A DNA stretch of 64,000 nucleotides from Aureitalea marina (GTDB lineage: Bacteria > Bacteroidota > Bacteroidia > Flavobacteriales > Flavobacteriaceae), in assembly GCF_002943755.1 (NCBI RefSeq), contig NZ_MQUB01000001.1:714501-778500 (forward strand), given 5' to 3'. Shown in pieces: positions 9,614 to 18,607 of the stretch. How positions within the stretch are numbered: position 1 is the stretch's first letter; each line of letters starts with the position of its first letter. The notes under the pieces are model-generated. The model was not told the origin of the DNA, did no database searches, and saw only the letters and a program-made list of their open reading frames with translations. A program made the position numbers and the translations under genes.

Positions 9614-9641
9614 AACGCCGGCAAATGCCGGCGTTTTTTTT
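9614..9641. terminator. Bidirectional terminator between convergent genes
   Basis: The perfect stem AACGCCGGC / GCCGGCGTT with loop AAAT is followed by eight T residues. It lies 22 bp after the S10 peptidase stop and next to the stop of the convergent lipoprotein gene, so it could serve both. Confidence 0.9.
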
Positions 9642-9646
9642 ATCCT

Positions 9647-11209
9647 TTATGGTCGTCCGTCCGGGTCCGGAAAGACTATGGCTTCAGATGCACCGGCATC
9701 CGGATTGGTCAGACTCCTGATAACACCATTAATATCTACTGCAGGCGGTACGCCAGCCAGACCTATTCCATCGGCTCCGGATGTTCCAGACTCAATGTTG
9801 AGGTTGTTGGTGTCCACATCTTGAAAAGCGGGATCCACATTGAATACCACGTTTGTATAGAGGGTGGGATTTTCAAAATTGTAATTGGGATCATCCGCAA
9901 AATCCCCAGAGAAATCGTCGAATTTGATCAGGGAATTGGTAAAGTTGAAGTTGAACTGGGCAGAGGGATCTTCGATCAGACCCAATTCCAGGAATTCACT
10001 TCCATAGATAATGCAATTGGTGAAGTTAGCTTCGATCAGGTCCCGGACCTCAACCTGGTCCTCTGAAATGGGGAGTACGTTGTCTATTTGAACAGTAGGG
10101 AAGGTCCTAAAGCTGTTGCTCCAATAATTACCAAAGGTGCAATGGTTGAAATTGTATCTTCCTCCCAGAGAACAGGCCAAAGAGGCTTGACCGCTGTTGC
10201 TGATCACCACATTTTCACCGTACACATCTCCGGTACGCGCCAATAATCCAACATTGGAGTTATTGTAGATCTGAACATTGCTTAGGGTCAGTGTGCGATC
10301 TCCATCATTGCTATCCATCAGTATTCCCACAATACCATTCTTGATGGTCGTATAGCTAAACTCGTGGTCGGTGCTCCCTTGGGTCAGCCATATGGTACCC
10401 CATTGTCCTGGAACATCACTAAAGGCCGGTTCCAAACGGTCTCCCTCAAAGATCACCTGATTTTCCATAGCAACCGGATCTGAACTTGGAGCCCCATTGA
10501 CCTTCATGGATGCGTCCGGAGCTACCAGGATACCACTATTGGCATGAAAATGAACACGTGCTCCCGCGTCCACAGTCAATGTACGGTCGTTGGGGACTGC
10601 CGCATAGCCATAGATCACATAAGGTTTTTCATTGGTAAAATTGAGTTCATCATCCTCCAGCACAAACCCTTCGATAGCAATATCGTTCCCATCTGCATCC
10701 ATACCAATGGTTATGGTCTCAACAGTTCCATCCTCGTTCTGATCAGGGAACAGGAAAATAGCGTCCTGTACCAGGCTAACCAATTCTACTTGCTGTTGTC
10801 TCCCGCCCGGATCGAAAAGGATCTGGTCGGTGTACAAGAACTCAGTATTTCCATTATTCGGCAGGTTGTTGATGTCTATGGTGGTCTCCACAAAAACAAA
10901 AATGCTATCCTTAGCCAGTATTCTGACATTTTCGAAGGTCTTACCGGGAATCCCGTCTACGTTCAATCGATAAAAGGAAGATTCTCCTTGGCCCAGTCGG
11001 ACACTGGGAATGCTAATATCATCATCGCTGCGGTTATATACTTTGAAGGTATAGGTACTTGATCCGATATTGGTAAACACCGTATCGAGAAAAATGGTAT
11101 CGGAAGAAAATTCGAGGTTACCGGTAGAAGGGGTGGTCTCAAAGTCATTTCGACAAGAGCTCCAAACAACAATCATCAGGAGCAGAACCAGACCGGAAAA
11201 ATATCTCAT
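9647..11209 (-). CDS. Beta-helix repeat lipoprotein of unknown function
   Basis: A 520-residue protein with a lipoprotein signal (MRYFSGLVLLLMIVVWSSC, lipobox Cys19), so it is anchored in a membrane on the periplasmic or surface side. Residues about 30-150 form a beta-rich region, with FKVYNRSDDDISIPSVRLGQ resembling an Ig-like choice-of-anchor domain. Residues about 215-480 read as right-handed parallel beta-helix rungs (HFHANSGILVAPDASMKV, ALARTGDVYGENVVISN-like patterns, many Asn turns). Such folds often bind or cleave polysaccharides, but no catalytic motif is recognisable. It ends in an Asp/Pro-rich tail (FPDPDGRP). It is transcribed alone, downstream of the glutaminyl cyclase gene on the same strand. 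Confidence 0.75.
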   Translation of the reverse strand: MRYFSGLVLLLMIVVWSSCRNDFETTPSTGNLEFSSDTIFLDTVFTNIGSSTYTFKVYNRSDDDISIPSVRLGQGESSFYRLNVDGIPGKTFENVRILAKDSIFVFVETTIDINNLPNNGNTEFLYTDQILFDPGGRQQQVELVSLVQDAIFLFPDQNEDGTVETITIGMDADGNDIAIEGFVLEDDELNFTNEKPYVIYGYAAVPNDRTLTVDAGARVHFHANSGILVAPDASMKVNGAPSSDPVAMENQVIFEGDRLEPAFSDVPGQWGTIWLTQGSTDHEFSYTTIKNGIVGILMDSNDGDRTLTLSNVQIYNNSNVGLLARTGDVYGENVVISNSGQASLACSLGGRYNFNHCTFGNYWSNSFRTFPTVQIDNVLPISEDQVEVRDLIEANFTNCIIYGSEFLELGLIEDPSAQFNFNFTNSLIKFDDFSGDFADDPNYNFENPTLYTNVVFNVDPAFQDVDTNNLNIESGTSGADGIGLAGVPPAVDINGVIRSLTNPDAGASEAIVFPDPDGRP

Positions 11210-11263
11210 GAAATCAAATTTGAGTAAAAATATAACAATTTATTCAGCCAGATCGTATCTCTG

Positions 11264-12322
11264 CTACCTCGGAACGACCCTAATTTTAAATAGTCTGTCC
11301 CAATTCTTACCAGTGACATACAAAATGCCGGGCTCGCCTTTATAGGCAATTCCGTTGAGTACATTCAATTCCGGGTGTTGGGTCACCTCATCTTTCAATC
11401 CTTTCAGATCTATCACGCCTTCTACTGCCCCTGTTTCAGGGTTTACAATAGCGATGGCATCCTTTTCATATCGGTTGGCGTAGATCTTTCCATCCACCCA
11501 TTCCAATTCATTTACATTAGGGATTTTGCTGGAGTGGGTGTAGATCTCAATATAATCGATCTCCGCCAGTGTTTCCGGATCCAAACGCCAGATTCGCTCC
11601 GTTCCATCACTCTTGTACAAATATTGTCCGTCATTACAGAGTCCCCAACCTTCCTTACTTTGGCCGTACACAAAGGTTCCGGTCTGTTGCAGATCTTCCT
11701 GGTTGTAGATATAACCTATATTCTCTCGCCAAGTGAGTTGATAGACCTTATTGTTTAGTACAGTAAGTCCCTCTCCAAAATACTTGTCCTTCAGATTGGT
11801 TTTTCTGATCACCTCCCCGGTTTCCATTCTGGTCTGGCGTATGGAGGATTCGCCATATTGACCAGTGCTTTCGAATAACAGCTCACCGCCAAATTCCAAA
11901 CCTTGCGTATAGGCTTCCATATCATGGGGATAGCTCTCCAGTATCTCATAGGTGAACAGGGAAGGAACTTCACTGGACAGTAGGGTGACTTCGTCTTCCA
12001 GGTCGTATGCATTACCGCCGGTAAAGACCGTCGCTGTCAAATTTCTTTTACCAAGTTTTTGATCCTGAATAAGGATGGATGCTTTTCCGTCCGAAGAACC
12101 AAGCTGCCGATCACCATCCAGGGAATAGACTACAGAATCAATTGGTAAATTCTTTTGATTCTGCAGACTCACCTCGATGGACTTGTTTACGGCATATGCC
12201 TTTTTTGAATCAGAGAATTTTATTGAAAGGCCATTTTCAGAAGGGTCGGAACTTCCACCACAACCTAGTAGGAGCAGGGGTAGGCTCAAGCCGATCAAGA
12301 AGTTAGGTAACGAGCTATTCAT
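11264..12322 (-). CDS. Glutaminyl-peptide cyclotransferase, lipoprotein
   Basis: A 352-residue protein of the plant-type (five-bladed beta-propeller) glutaminyl cyclase family, which turns N-terminal Gln into pyroglutamate on exported proteins. The N-terminus MNSSLPNFLIGLSLPLLLLG followed by Cys21 is a lipoprotein signal. Residues about 25-115 are a beta-rich extension. The enzyme domain (about 120-352) shows FESTGQYGESSIRQT, NVNELEWVDGKIYAN and LNVLNGIAYK, matching the family. I took ATG 12322 rather than an ATG 90 bp upstream because the promoter (-7 at 12338-12345) lies between them. Its promoter is back-to-back with that of the SRP RNA gene. Confidence 0.9.
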   Translation of the reverse strand: MNSSLPNFLIGLSLPLLLLGCGGSSDPSENGLSIKFSDSKKAYAVNKSIEVSLQNQKNLPIDSVVYSLDGDRQLGSSDGKASILIQDQKLGKRNLTATVFTGGNAYDLEDEVTLLSSEVPSLFTYEILESYPHDMEAYTQGLEFGGELLFESTGQYGESSIRQTRMETGEVIRKTNLKDKYFGEGLTVLNNKVYQLTWRENIGYIYNQEDLQQTGTFVYGQSKEGWGLCNDGQYLYKSDGTERIWRLDPETLAEIDYIEIYTHSSKIPNVNELEWVDGKIYANRYEKDAIAIVNPETGAVEGVIDLKGLKDEVTQHPELNVLNGIAYKGEPGILYVTGKNWDRLFKIRVVPR

Positions 12323-12337
12323 TTCAGGGGTTTGTCG

Positions 12338-12368
12338 CGAAAGTACGAACTTATAATTGTCTGTCAAA
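12338..12368 (-). promoter_or_regulatory. Promoter of glutaminyl cyclase gene
   Basis: On the minus strand, a TTTG -33 box (12365-12368) is separated by 19 bp from TACTTTCG (12338-12345), one base off TANNTTTG. Transcription would start about 10 bp before the ATG at 12322. Confidence 0.55.
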
Positions 12369-12371
12369 TTG

Positions 12372-12403
12372 TTTGCCCAAGGGGTTAAATCGACGTATCT
12401 TTG
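12372..12403 (+). promoter_or_regulatory. Promoter of the SRP RNA gene
   Basis: TTTG (12372-12375), a 20-bp spacer and TATCTTTG (12396-12403) form an exact Bacteroidota primary-sigma promoter. The RNA's terminal stem begins 5 bp downstream at 12408. Confidence 0.8.
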
Positions 12404-12407
12404 CGTC

Positions 12408-12501
12408 GGCAAGTCCTACACGACCAGCTCCTGTTGAATCCCCCAGGGTGGGAACACAGCAAGGGTAGACGGTTGTAGCGGTGCGATGTAGGTAGCTTGC
12501 C
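12408..12501 (+). ncRNA. ffs: Bacterial small signal recognition particle RNA (4.5S)
   Basis: This 94-nt segment closes on itself through the terminal stem GGCAAG (12408-12413) / CTTGCC (12496-12501). Its apical part contains the Ffh-binding asymmetric loop and tetraloop region: GGGTGGGAACACAGCAAGGG, flanked by CCTGTTGAATCC on one side and the TAGACGG strand on the other. This matches the helix 8 pattern of small bacterial SRP RNAs. A perfect promoter precedes it and a T-run (12503-12508) follows. The RNA works with Ffh to target membrane proteins. No protein gene occupies the stretch. Confidence 0.9.
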
Positions 12502-12537
12502 ATTTTTTGTACCCGAAATTCTCCTCTCTTCTTCCCG

Positions 12538-12569
12538 TTTGCATACTAAGTCTCTTCTGCTCATCTTTG
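12538..12569 (+). promoter_or_regulatory. Promoter of the SDR gene
   Basis: TTTG (12538-12541), a 20-bp spacer and CATCTTTG (12562-12569, one base off TANNTTTG) precede the ATG at 12588. The spacing equals that of the SRP RNA promoter just upstream. Confidence 0.55.
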
Positions 12570-12587
12570 TGCTTTATCGCTGAGTCT

Positions 12588-13397
12588 ATGTCAGGAGTCG
12601 TATTGATCACCGGAGGGTCTTCCGGATTAGGTAGGTCCATGGGTGTTTACTTGCAAGAAAAGGGGTTCCAGGTCTTCGGTACAAGCCGGAATCCTGAAGG
12701 GGTTAGCGATTCCCAGTTTCCGCTGGTTAAGATGGATGTGCGTTCTCCTGAGTCTATAGCCGCCGGAGTATCTGAGATATTGAAGAATGCGGGTCGGATC
12801 GATGTATTGGTGAACAATGCAGGTGTCGGTATTACCGGGCCATTGGAAGAAACCCCTCAGGAGGCAATTCACAATGCCTTCCAGACCAATGTCTATGGGC
12901 CAATTGAAGTGACCAAAGCAGTTTTACCTGCCATGCGTGAGCAGGGGAGTGGATTGATCATCAATGTGACTTCTATCGCTGGTTTTATGGGATTACCCTT
13001 TCGAGGGGTATATTCCGCAAGTAAAGGTGCTTTAGAACTGATCACAGAAGCTTGGCGGATGGAATTGGCATCCTTTGGGATTAAGATGACCAACCTAGCT
13101 CCGGGCGATTTTGCCACCAATATTGCAGCCGGACGATTCCATGCACCTCTAATCGATGATTCGCCTTACCATAGAACATACGGGGATTCACTTCAACTGA
13201 TGAACGAGCATGTGGATCAAGGGATGGATCCTGAGGTCATGGCCAATGCCGTTTACAACATCATAAAAAAGAATAACCCAAAGGTCGGATACCGTGTAGG
13301 TTCAGGCCTACAGAAGTTCTCGATTGTACTAAAAAAGGTATTACCGGGTAAAATGTACGAGAAACTGTTGATGAAACATTACAGGCTTAATCGCTAA
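12588..13397 (+). CDS. Short-chain dehydrogenase/reductase
   Basis: A 269-residue classical SDR oxidoreductase using NAD(P)H in the cytoplasm. The Rossmann glycine motif is VVLITGGSSGLGRSMG at the N-terminus, followed by DVLVNNAGVGITG, the catalytic Ser in INVTSIAGFMG and the YSASK Tyr-Lys pair in GVYSASKGALE. The arginine in FGTSRNPEG just after strand 2 suggests NADPH preference. The substrate is not predictable. I chose ATG 12588 because the frame upstream would run through the promoter and because residue 2 onward starts strand 1 directly. Confidence 0.93.
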   Translation: MSGVVLITGGSSGLGRSMGVYLQEKGFQVFGTSRNPEGVSDSQFPLVKMDVRSPESIAAGVSEILKNAGRIDVLVNNAGVGITGPLEETPQEAIHNAFQTNVYGPIEVTKAVLPAMREQGSGLIINVTSIAGFMGLPFRGVYSASKGALELITEAWRMELASFGIKMTNLAPGDFATNIAAGRFHAPLIDDSPYHRTYGDSLQLMNEHVDQGMDPEVMANAVYNIIKKNNPKVGYRVGSGLQKFSIVLKKVLPGKMYEKLLMKHYRLNR

Positions 13398-13455
13398 TTT
13401 CTAAGCCGAACTGAAATTAACTGGCTCCTAATTTTTTACTGCTGGCTGAGCTTTG

Positions 13456-13463
13456 TAATTTTG
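13456..13463 (+). promoter_or_regulatory. -7 element for fsa (TAATTTTG)
   Basis: An exact TANNTTTG match 28 bp upstream of the fsa start codon. The -33 region is only T-rich. Confidence 0.5.
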
Positions 13464-13491
13464 CTGCCATCAAACTGGAAAAATTCACTCT

Positions 13492-14145
13492 ATGAAATTC
13501 TTTATCGATACCGCCAATCTTGAGCAGATCAAAGAAGCCCAGGACCTGGGTGTTTTGGACGGGGTTACCACCAATCCTTCCTTAATGGCCAAAGAAGGTA
13601 TAACTGGTCACGATAACATCATGAAACATTATGTAGATATCTGTCAGATCGTCGATGGAGACGTTTCTGCAGAGGTCATTTCGACCGACTTCGAAGGCAT
13701 GGTTCGGGAAGGTGAAGCGCTGGCTGAGCTGCACGAGCAGATTGTGGTTAAGGTACCCATGATCAAAGAAGGTGTAAAAGCAATAAAGTATTTCAGTGAT
13801 AAAGACATCAAGACCAATTGTACGCTGGTCTTTTCGCCGGGACAAGCTTTATTGGCAGCTAAAGCAGGAGCGACTTATGTTTCACCATTTATCGGCCGTC
13901 TGGATGATATCTCGACAGATGGATTGAATCTGATTGCCGAGATCCGTCACATCTACGATAACTACGGATACGAAACCCAGATCCTAGCTGCTTCAGTGCG
14001 ACATACCATGCATGTGATCGAATGTTCTAAGATCGGTGCGGATGTGATGACAGGACCTCTTTCGTCTATCGAAGGACTTTTAAAACATCCATTGACGGAT
14101 ATAGGACTAGCTAAATTCCTTGCGGATTTCAATAAAGGAAACTAA
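13492..14145 (+). CDS. fsa: Fructose-6-phosphate aldolase / small transaldolase
   Basis: A 217-residue TIM-barrel enzyme of the short transaldolase (TalC/FSA) family. It starts [20 protein letters not shown] and continues [14 protein letters not shown], the family signature. The Schiff-base lysine is in [12 protein letters not shown], and the conserved [20 protein letters not shown] and SPFIGRLDD segments follow. Members catalyse transaldolase chemistry in the non-oxidative pentose phosphate pathway or cleave fructose-6-phosphate. Sequence alone does not separate the two. The gene has its own -7 element and a strong terminator. Confidence 0.95.
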   Translation: MKFFIDTANLEQIKEAQDLGVLDGVTTNPSLMAKEGITGHDNIMKHYVDICQIVDGDVSAEVISTDFEGMVREGEALAELHEQIVVKVPMIKEGVKAIKYFSDKDIKTNCTLVFSPGQALLAAKAGATYVSPFIGRLDDISTDGLNLIAEIRHIYDNYGYETQILAASVRHTMHVIECSKIGADVMTGPLSSIEGLLKHPLTDIGLAKFLADFNKGN

Positions 14146-14165
14146 AGAACTATAAAGCAATTGAA

Positions 14166-14192
14166 GGCCACCTGAACGGGTGGCTTTTTTTA
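14166..14192 (+). terminator. Terminator after fsa
   Basis: The stem GCCACC / GGTGGC (14167-14172 with 14179-14184) is followed by seven T residues. It reaches the stop codon of the convergent lipoprotein gene, for which it may also work in reverse. Confidence 0.85.
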
Positions 14193-15587
14193 TTGAGATA
14201 TTCCAGCCAGGATGGCTTCAATATCCCTGTAGAAGAGGTTGGAATTTCCTTCTAGGATATTCCCTGATCCATCTATAATGATCGCCTTATTAATGGAGCC
14301 GACCATAAGCTTTTCTTGTCCTACCTCCACGTTGTCGAACAGGTACTCCCTGGAAGGAAAATAACCCATTTTGTCGATGATCTTTCTCCACTTTCGGTAG
14401 TCTGCACCCGTGTTTATGCCCACAAAATCGAACTTGGGATAGTCCGACTTCAGGCTTGCGACGCGTTCGTGTATGGATTTGTAGTGATTGCTGGACTCGG
14501 TGTTCCAAAAATAAAAGACCGTCGGCCTGCGAATAACTTCATGTAGATCCACGGAGGTCTGATCATAGCTGATCAAGGCCACATTGGGGATGATGTGATC
14601 TGGTGTGAGTTTCATGGCATTCTCCGCCAATCGCTGGATCTCCAGTTTGTGATCTTCGTTGGTACTGCTGTTCATGAACAGATCCAACATATTGCGCTCC
14701 TCTTCTTCGTTATTGGCATTGATCAGGTATCGCCCGATATTGGAGCGCAACATCATATTCTTCAGATGTTCGTGATCGATCAAGCTATCTACCAATTGCA
14801 TCCTAAGGAAGTTATGTCTGAAAGAGTTACGATTAAATCGTCCCTGGTCTTGGTACTGCTCGTAGGCCAGGTTGTCAAAAAGCCGGTTTATGTACCGATA
14901 ATAGGAATAGTGAGCATGTACATCACAATCGTCGTAATCATCGACCATCCGATGGGCAGTAAAACTAGCTGGAACAGGCAGCTGTTCATTGCGCTGATAG
15001 TTGGAGGCATTCGCGGTTAAATACAGTTCTTTGCGGGCAAAGAAATCATAATCTACGTTAGCCTCCATCAACTTGGCGAAACGAGGTCCGGGTTGGTGTT
15101 TTTCTTTGAACTCGGTTAAAAGTTCCCATCGAATATCTTGCAGTGAATCTAGTTCTGCCTGGAATTCCTCCGGAGGCAGAGCGTACTGACTAGAGAGTAG
15201 TTGATCCTCCTTTTCGTTAATCAGGAACATCTCGATCATCAGGTTGTTCTTCGGCGCTCCTCTGCCACTGAAGGTCAGGGATTCGTCAAAATCTACGGTG
15301 TTTACGCGCAGCATCAAGCTATCCCCCGGTTCTACATAGAATACCTGATACTCGTAATGTTGAAAAGAATAAAGTCCTTCCTTAAGGTCGTTGGATTCGT
15401 AAAGAAAGAAATTGTTGGATTGAAGGGGAATGGTGTCCACCACGATGTCGTTGTGGAAAAGCAGAACATGATCCAGTTTAGGGTTAACGATCTCACCGCC
15501 TATCCAACTGGAACGCTCGTCGCATCGCTCGCTGGCACAGGAAAATAGTATTGCTATGTAAAAAAGGCCAAGTAAAGTTCTTATCAT
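14190..15587 (-). CDS. TlpA-like thioredoxin-fold lipoprotein lacking the CXXC motif
   Basis: A 465-residue lipoprotein (MIRTLLGLFYIAILFSC, lipobox Cys17). The N-terminal about 110 residues look like the DUF4369-type beta domain common before Bacteroidota TlpA proteins. A long helical middle (about 125-330) and a C-terminal thioredoxin-like domain (about 335-465) follow. In the latter, RRPTVFYFWNTESSNHYKSI occupies the position of the redox loop, but Trp-Asn-Thr-Glu-Ser-Ser replaces WCxxC, so both catalytic cysteines are gone. DFVGINTGADYRKWRKI is the expected following strand. It is therefore unlikely to be a thiol oxidoreductase. I chose ATG 15587 because a TATTTTTG -7 element (15614-15621) rules out the ATG at 15611. 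Confidence 0.8.
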   Translation of the reverse strand: MIRTLLGLFYIAILFSCASERCDERSSWIGGEIVNPKLDHVLLFHNDIVVDTIPLQSNNFFLYESNDLKEGLYSFQHYEYQVFYVEPGDSLMLRVNTVDFDESLTFSGRGAPKNNLMIEMFLINEKEDQLLSSQYALPPEEFQAELDSLQDIRWELLTEFKEKHQPGPRFAKLMEANVDYDFFARKELYLTANASNYQRNEQLPVPASFTAHRMVDDYDDCDVHAHYSYYRYINRLFDNLAYEQYQDQGRFNRNSFRHNFLRMQLVDSLIDHEHLKNMMLRSNIGRYLINANNEEEERNMLDLFMNSSTNEDHKLEIQRLAENAMKLTPDHIIPNVALISYDQTSVDLHEVIRRPTVFYFWNTESSNHYKSIHERVASLKSDYPKFDFVGINTGADYRKWRKIIDKMGYFPSREYLFDNVEVGQEKLMVGSINKAIIIDGSGNILEGNSNLFYRDIEAILAGISQ

Positions 15588-15613
15588 ACACCGACTCAAT
15601 CCTATCATCAAGA

Positions 15614-15621
15614 CAAAAATA
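15614..15621 (-). promoter_or_regulatory. -7 element for the thioredoxin-fold lipoprotein gene
   Basis: The minus strand reads TATTTTTG, an exact TANNTTTG match. Transcription would start near 15607, which decides in favour of the ATG at 15587. Confidence 0.5.
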
Positions 15622-15703
15622 GTCTTACACTCTGGGGGAAACTGTTAACTCCTAGTTAAAAGATATTTAAAAGGAAATTGGCCGAGTTTTCCCTTTGTTT
15701 TAG

Positions 15704-17371
<1,668 letters not shown>

Positions 17372-17373
17372 AA

Positions 17374-17602
17374 ACAGCAGATCCCTGCTGAAAACTGACA
17401 GATTCAAATTTAGTTTTATTCTCTTCAAGTGTTCATTTAGGAATACGCAGTGTGCATTCTTGAATTCGATGGTAGTGCCGGGATTTCTTATGGGAGTTAC
17501 GAGTTATGTATATAGCTTGTCCTGGGAGGGGAGTGGTGCCCCAAGGTAGAAAGTTAGTTGTAGTTTGTAGTCGGCAGTTCGCAGTTCGTTCGCATTAAAT
17601 TT
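17374..17602. other. Gene-free stretch between ABC-F and the repeat array
   Basis: No credible gene is seen here. A small hairpin CAGCAG / CTGCTG (17375-17380, 17385-17390) lies directly at the ABC-F stop but lacks a T-run. The last 50 bases are a low-complexity mix of TAGT, GTAGT and GCAGTTC repeats leading into the heptanucleotide array. Confidence 0.5.
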
Positions 17603-17693
17603 CGACTCACGACTCACGACTCACGACTCACGACTCACGACTCACGACTCACGACTCACGACTCACGACTCACGACTCACGACTCATGACTCA
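17603..17693. repeat. Heptanucleotide tandem array, (CGACTCA)x13
   Basis: Thirteen uninterrupted head-to-tail copies of the 7-bp unit CGACTCA cover 91 bp. Twelve are identical and the last has T for C at position 1. The array touches the 3' end of the leftward membrane-protein gene: its TGA stop (17691-17693) is part of the last unit. Copy-number change would lengthen only the 3' untranslated region, not the protein. Such arrays are usually slippage-prone. Confidence 0.95.
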
Positions 17694-18407
17694 CGCATTG
17701 TAATACTTACTGTCCCAGATGGCGTTGTTGAAGTTCTTGCCCTTTGCAAAACCATAATACAAGACGACACCACCAACCGACTTGAACATAAACAAAAACA
17801 TCAGTACATATTCCTGCATGCCGGGTTCAGGATGAAAGAGGTGAACCGGGGTTATCCAGGTCAGCACCATACTCAGCAAGAATATGGTCAGAATAAGGTT
17901 TTCAAAGTTCTTGTATGGCCACATCAGCCACTTGCGCATAGGGTGGAGGTCATTACCCCACTTATCGATCAGGTAGTATTGGTCCTTCCCGATTGGCAGG
18001 AAGAGCAGAGGGTCATCCGCATTTTCAAGTAACAACCTTTTGGAGGGAGCCATGATCTTAAAGCCAGACAACTGCATTCCTTGTTCATTTTCCATTTGCC
18101 GGATCTTGCTGACGGTCTCCTCTGGGAAATCACCTTTGAAGTAACGACTTTCCAGAAACCTTAGCCGATAATCGATGCAGGTGCGTTTTATGTCCTCCAA
18201 GGAATATACCCTACGGGGGTCTAAAATGCTTAGATCGATTTCCTGATTGGATTCATCTGAAGCCGAACGCAGACGCTGCTCAATATGCTGGCGGTCCTCG
18301 TCCAATTCCGCCAACAAATGCTCAACCTGCATTAGAATTTCGTCTTCAGTTAGACGACGATCGCGGTTTCGCTTCAGTTCAATTTCGACATCGGTTTTAT
18401 GGAACAT
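17691..18407 (-). CDS. Two-pass membrane protein of unknown function
   Basis: A 238-residue protein I do not recognise as a named family. The first about 160 residues are charged and soluble, with a possible coiled coil (DEILMQVEHLLAELDEDRQH) and a basic start. Two hydrophobic segments follow near the C-terminus: NLILTIFLLSMVLTWITPV and EYVLMFLFMFKSVGGVVLYY. The tail is short (GKNFNNAIWDSKYYNA). The topology suggests a cytoplasmic N-terminal domain tethered to the inner membrane. It is a single gene downstream of pheT on the same strand, separated by 200 bp. Its stop codon lies inside the heptanucleotide array. Confidence 0.75.
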   Translation of the reverse strand: MFHKTDVEIELKRNRDRRLTEDEILMQVEHLLAELDEDRQHIEQRLRSASDESNQEIDLSILDPRRVYSLEDIKRTCIDYRLRFLESRYFKGDFPEETVSKIRQMENEQGMQLSGFKIMAPSKRLLLENADDPLLFLPIGKDQYYLIDKWGNDLHPMRKWLMWPYKNFENLILTIFLLSMVLTWITPVHLFHPEPGMQEYVLMFLFMFKSVGGVVLYYGFAKGKNFNNAIWDSKYYNA

Positions 18408-18607
18408 AGCTCTTTTTTCATAAAAATAAACCCTATCTGGTGTAGTCGCAAGATTTTAACATTATGAAGACCCTATTGATAGATCTTGTTTAAGGTTAAT
18501 TATGCAATCTAGATCCAGGTATATTGTAATATACTGGTTTGTAGTCGGTTAAAGCGAAATCACAGCAACTCTAAACCGCATTTGACTAAACAAATTACAC
18601 GTCCAGT

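Noticed and set aside
17603-17693. CRISPR-like appearance of the repeat array
   Set aside because: Units are 7 bp and contiguous, without spacers, so this is a microsatellite and not a CRISPR array.
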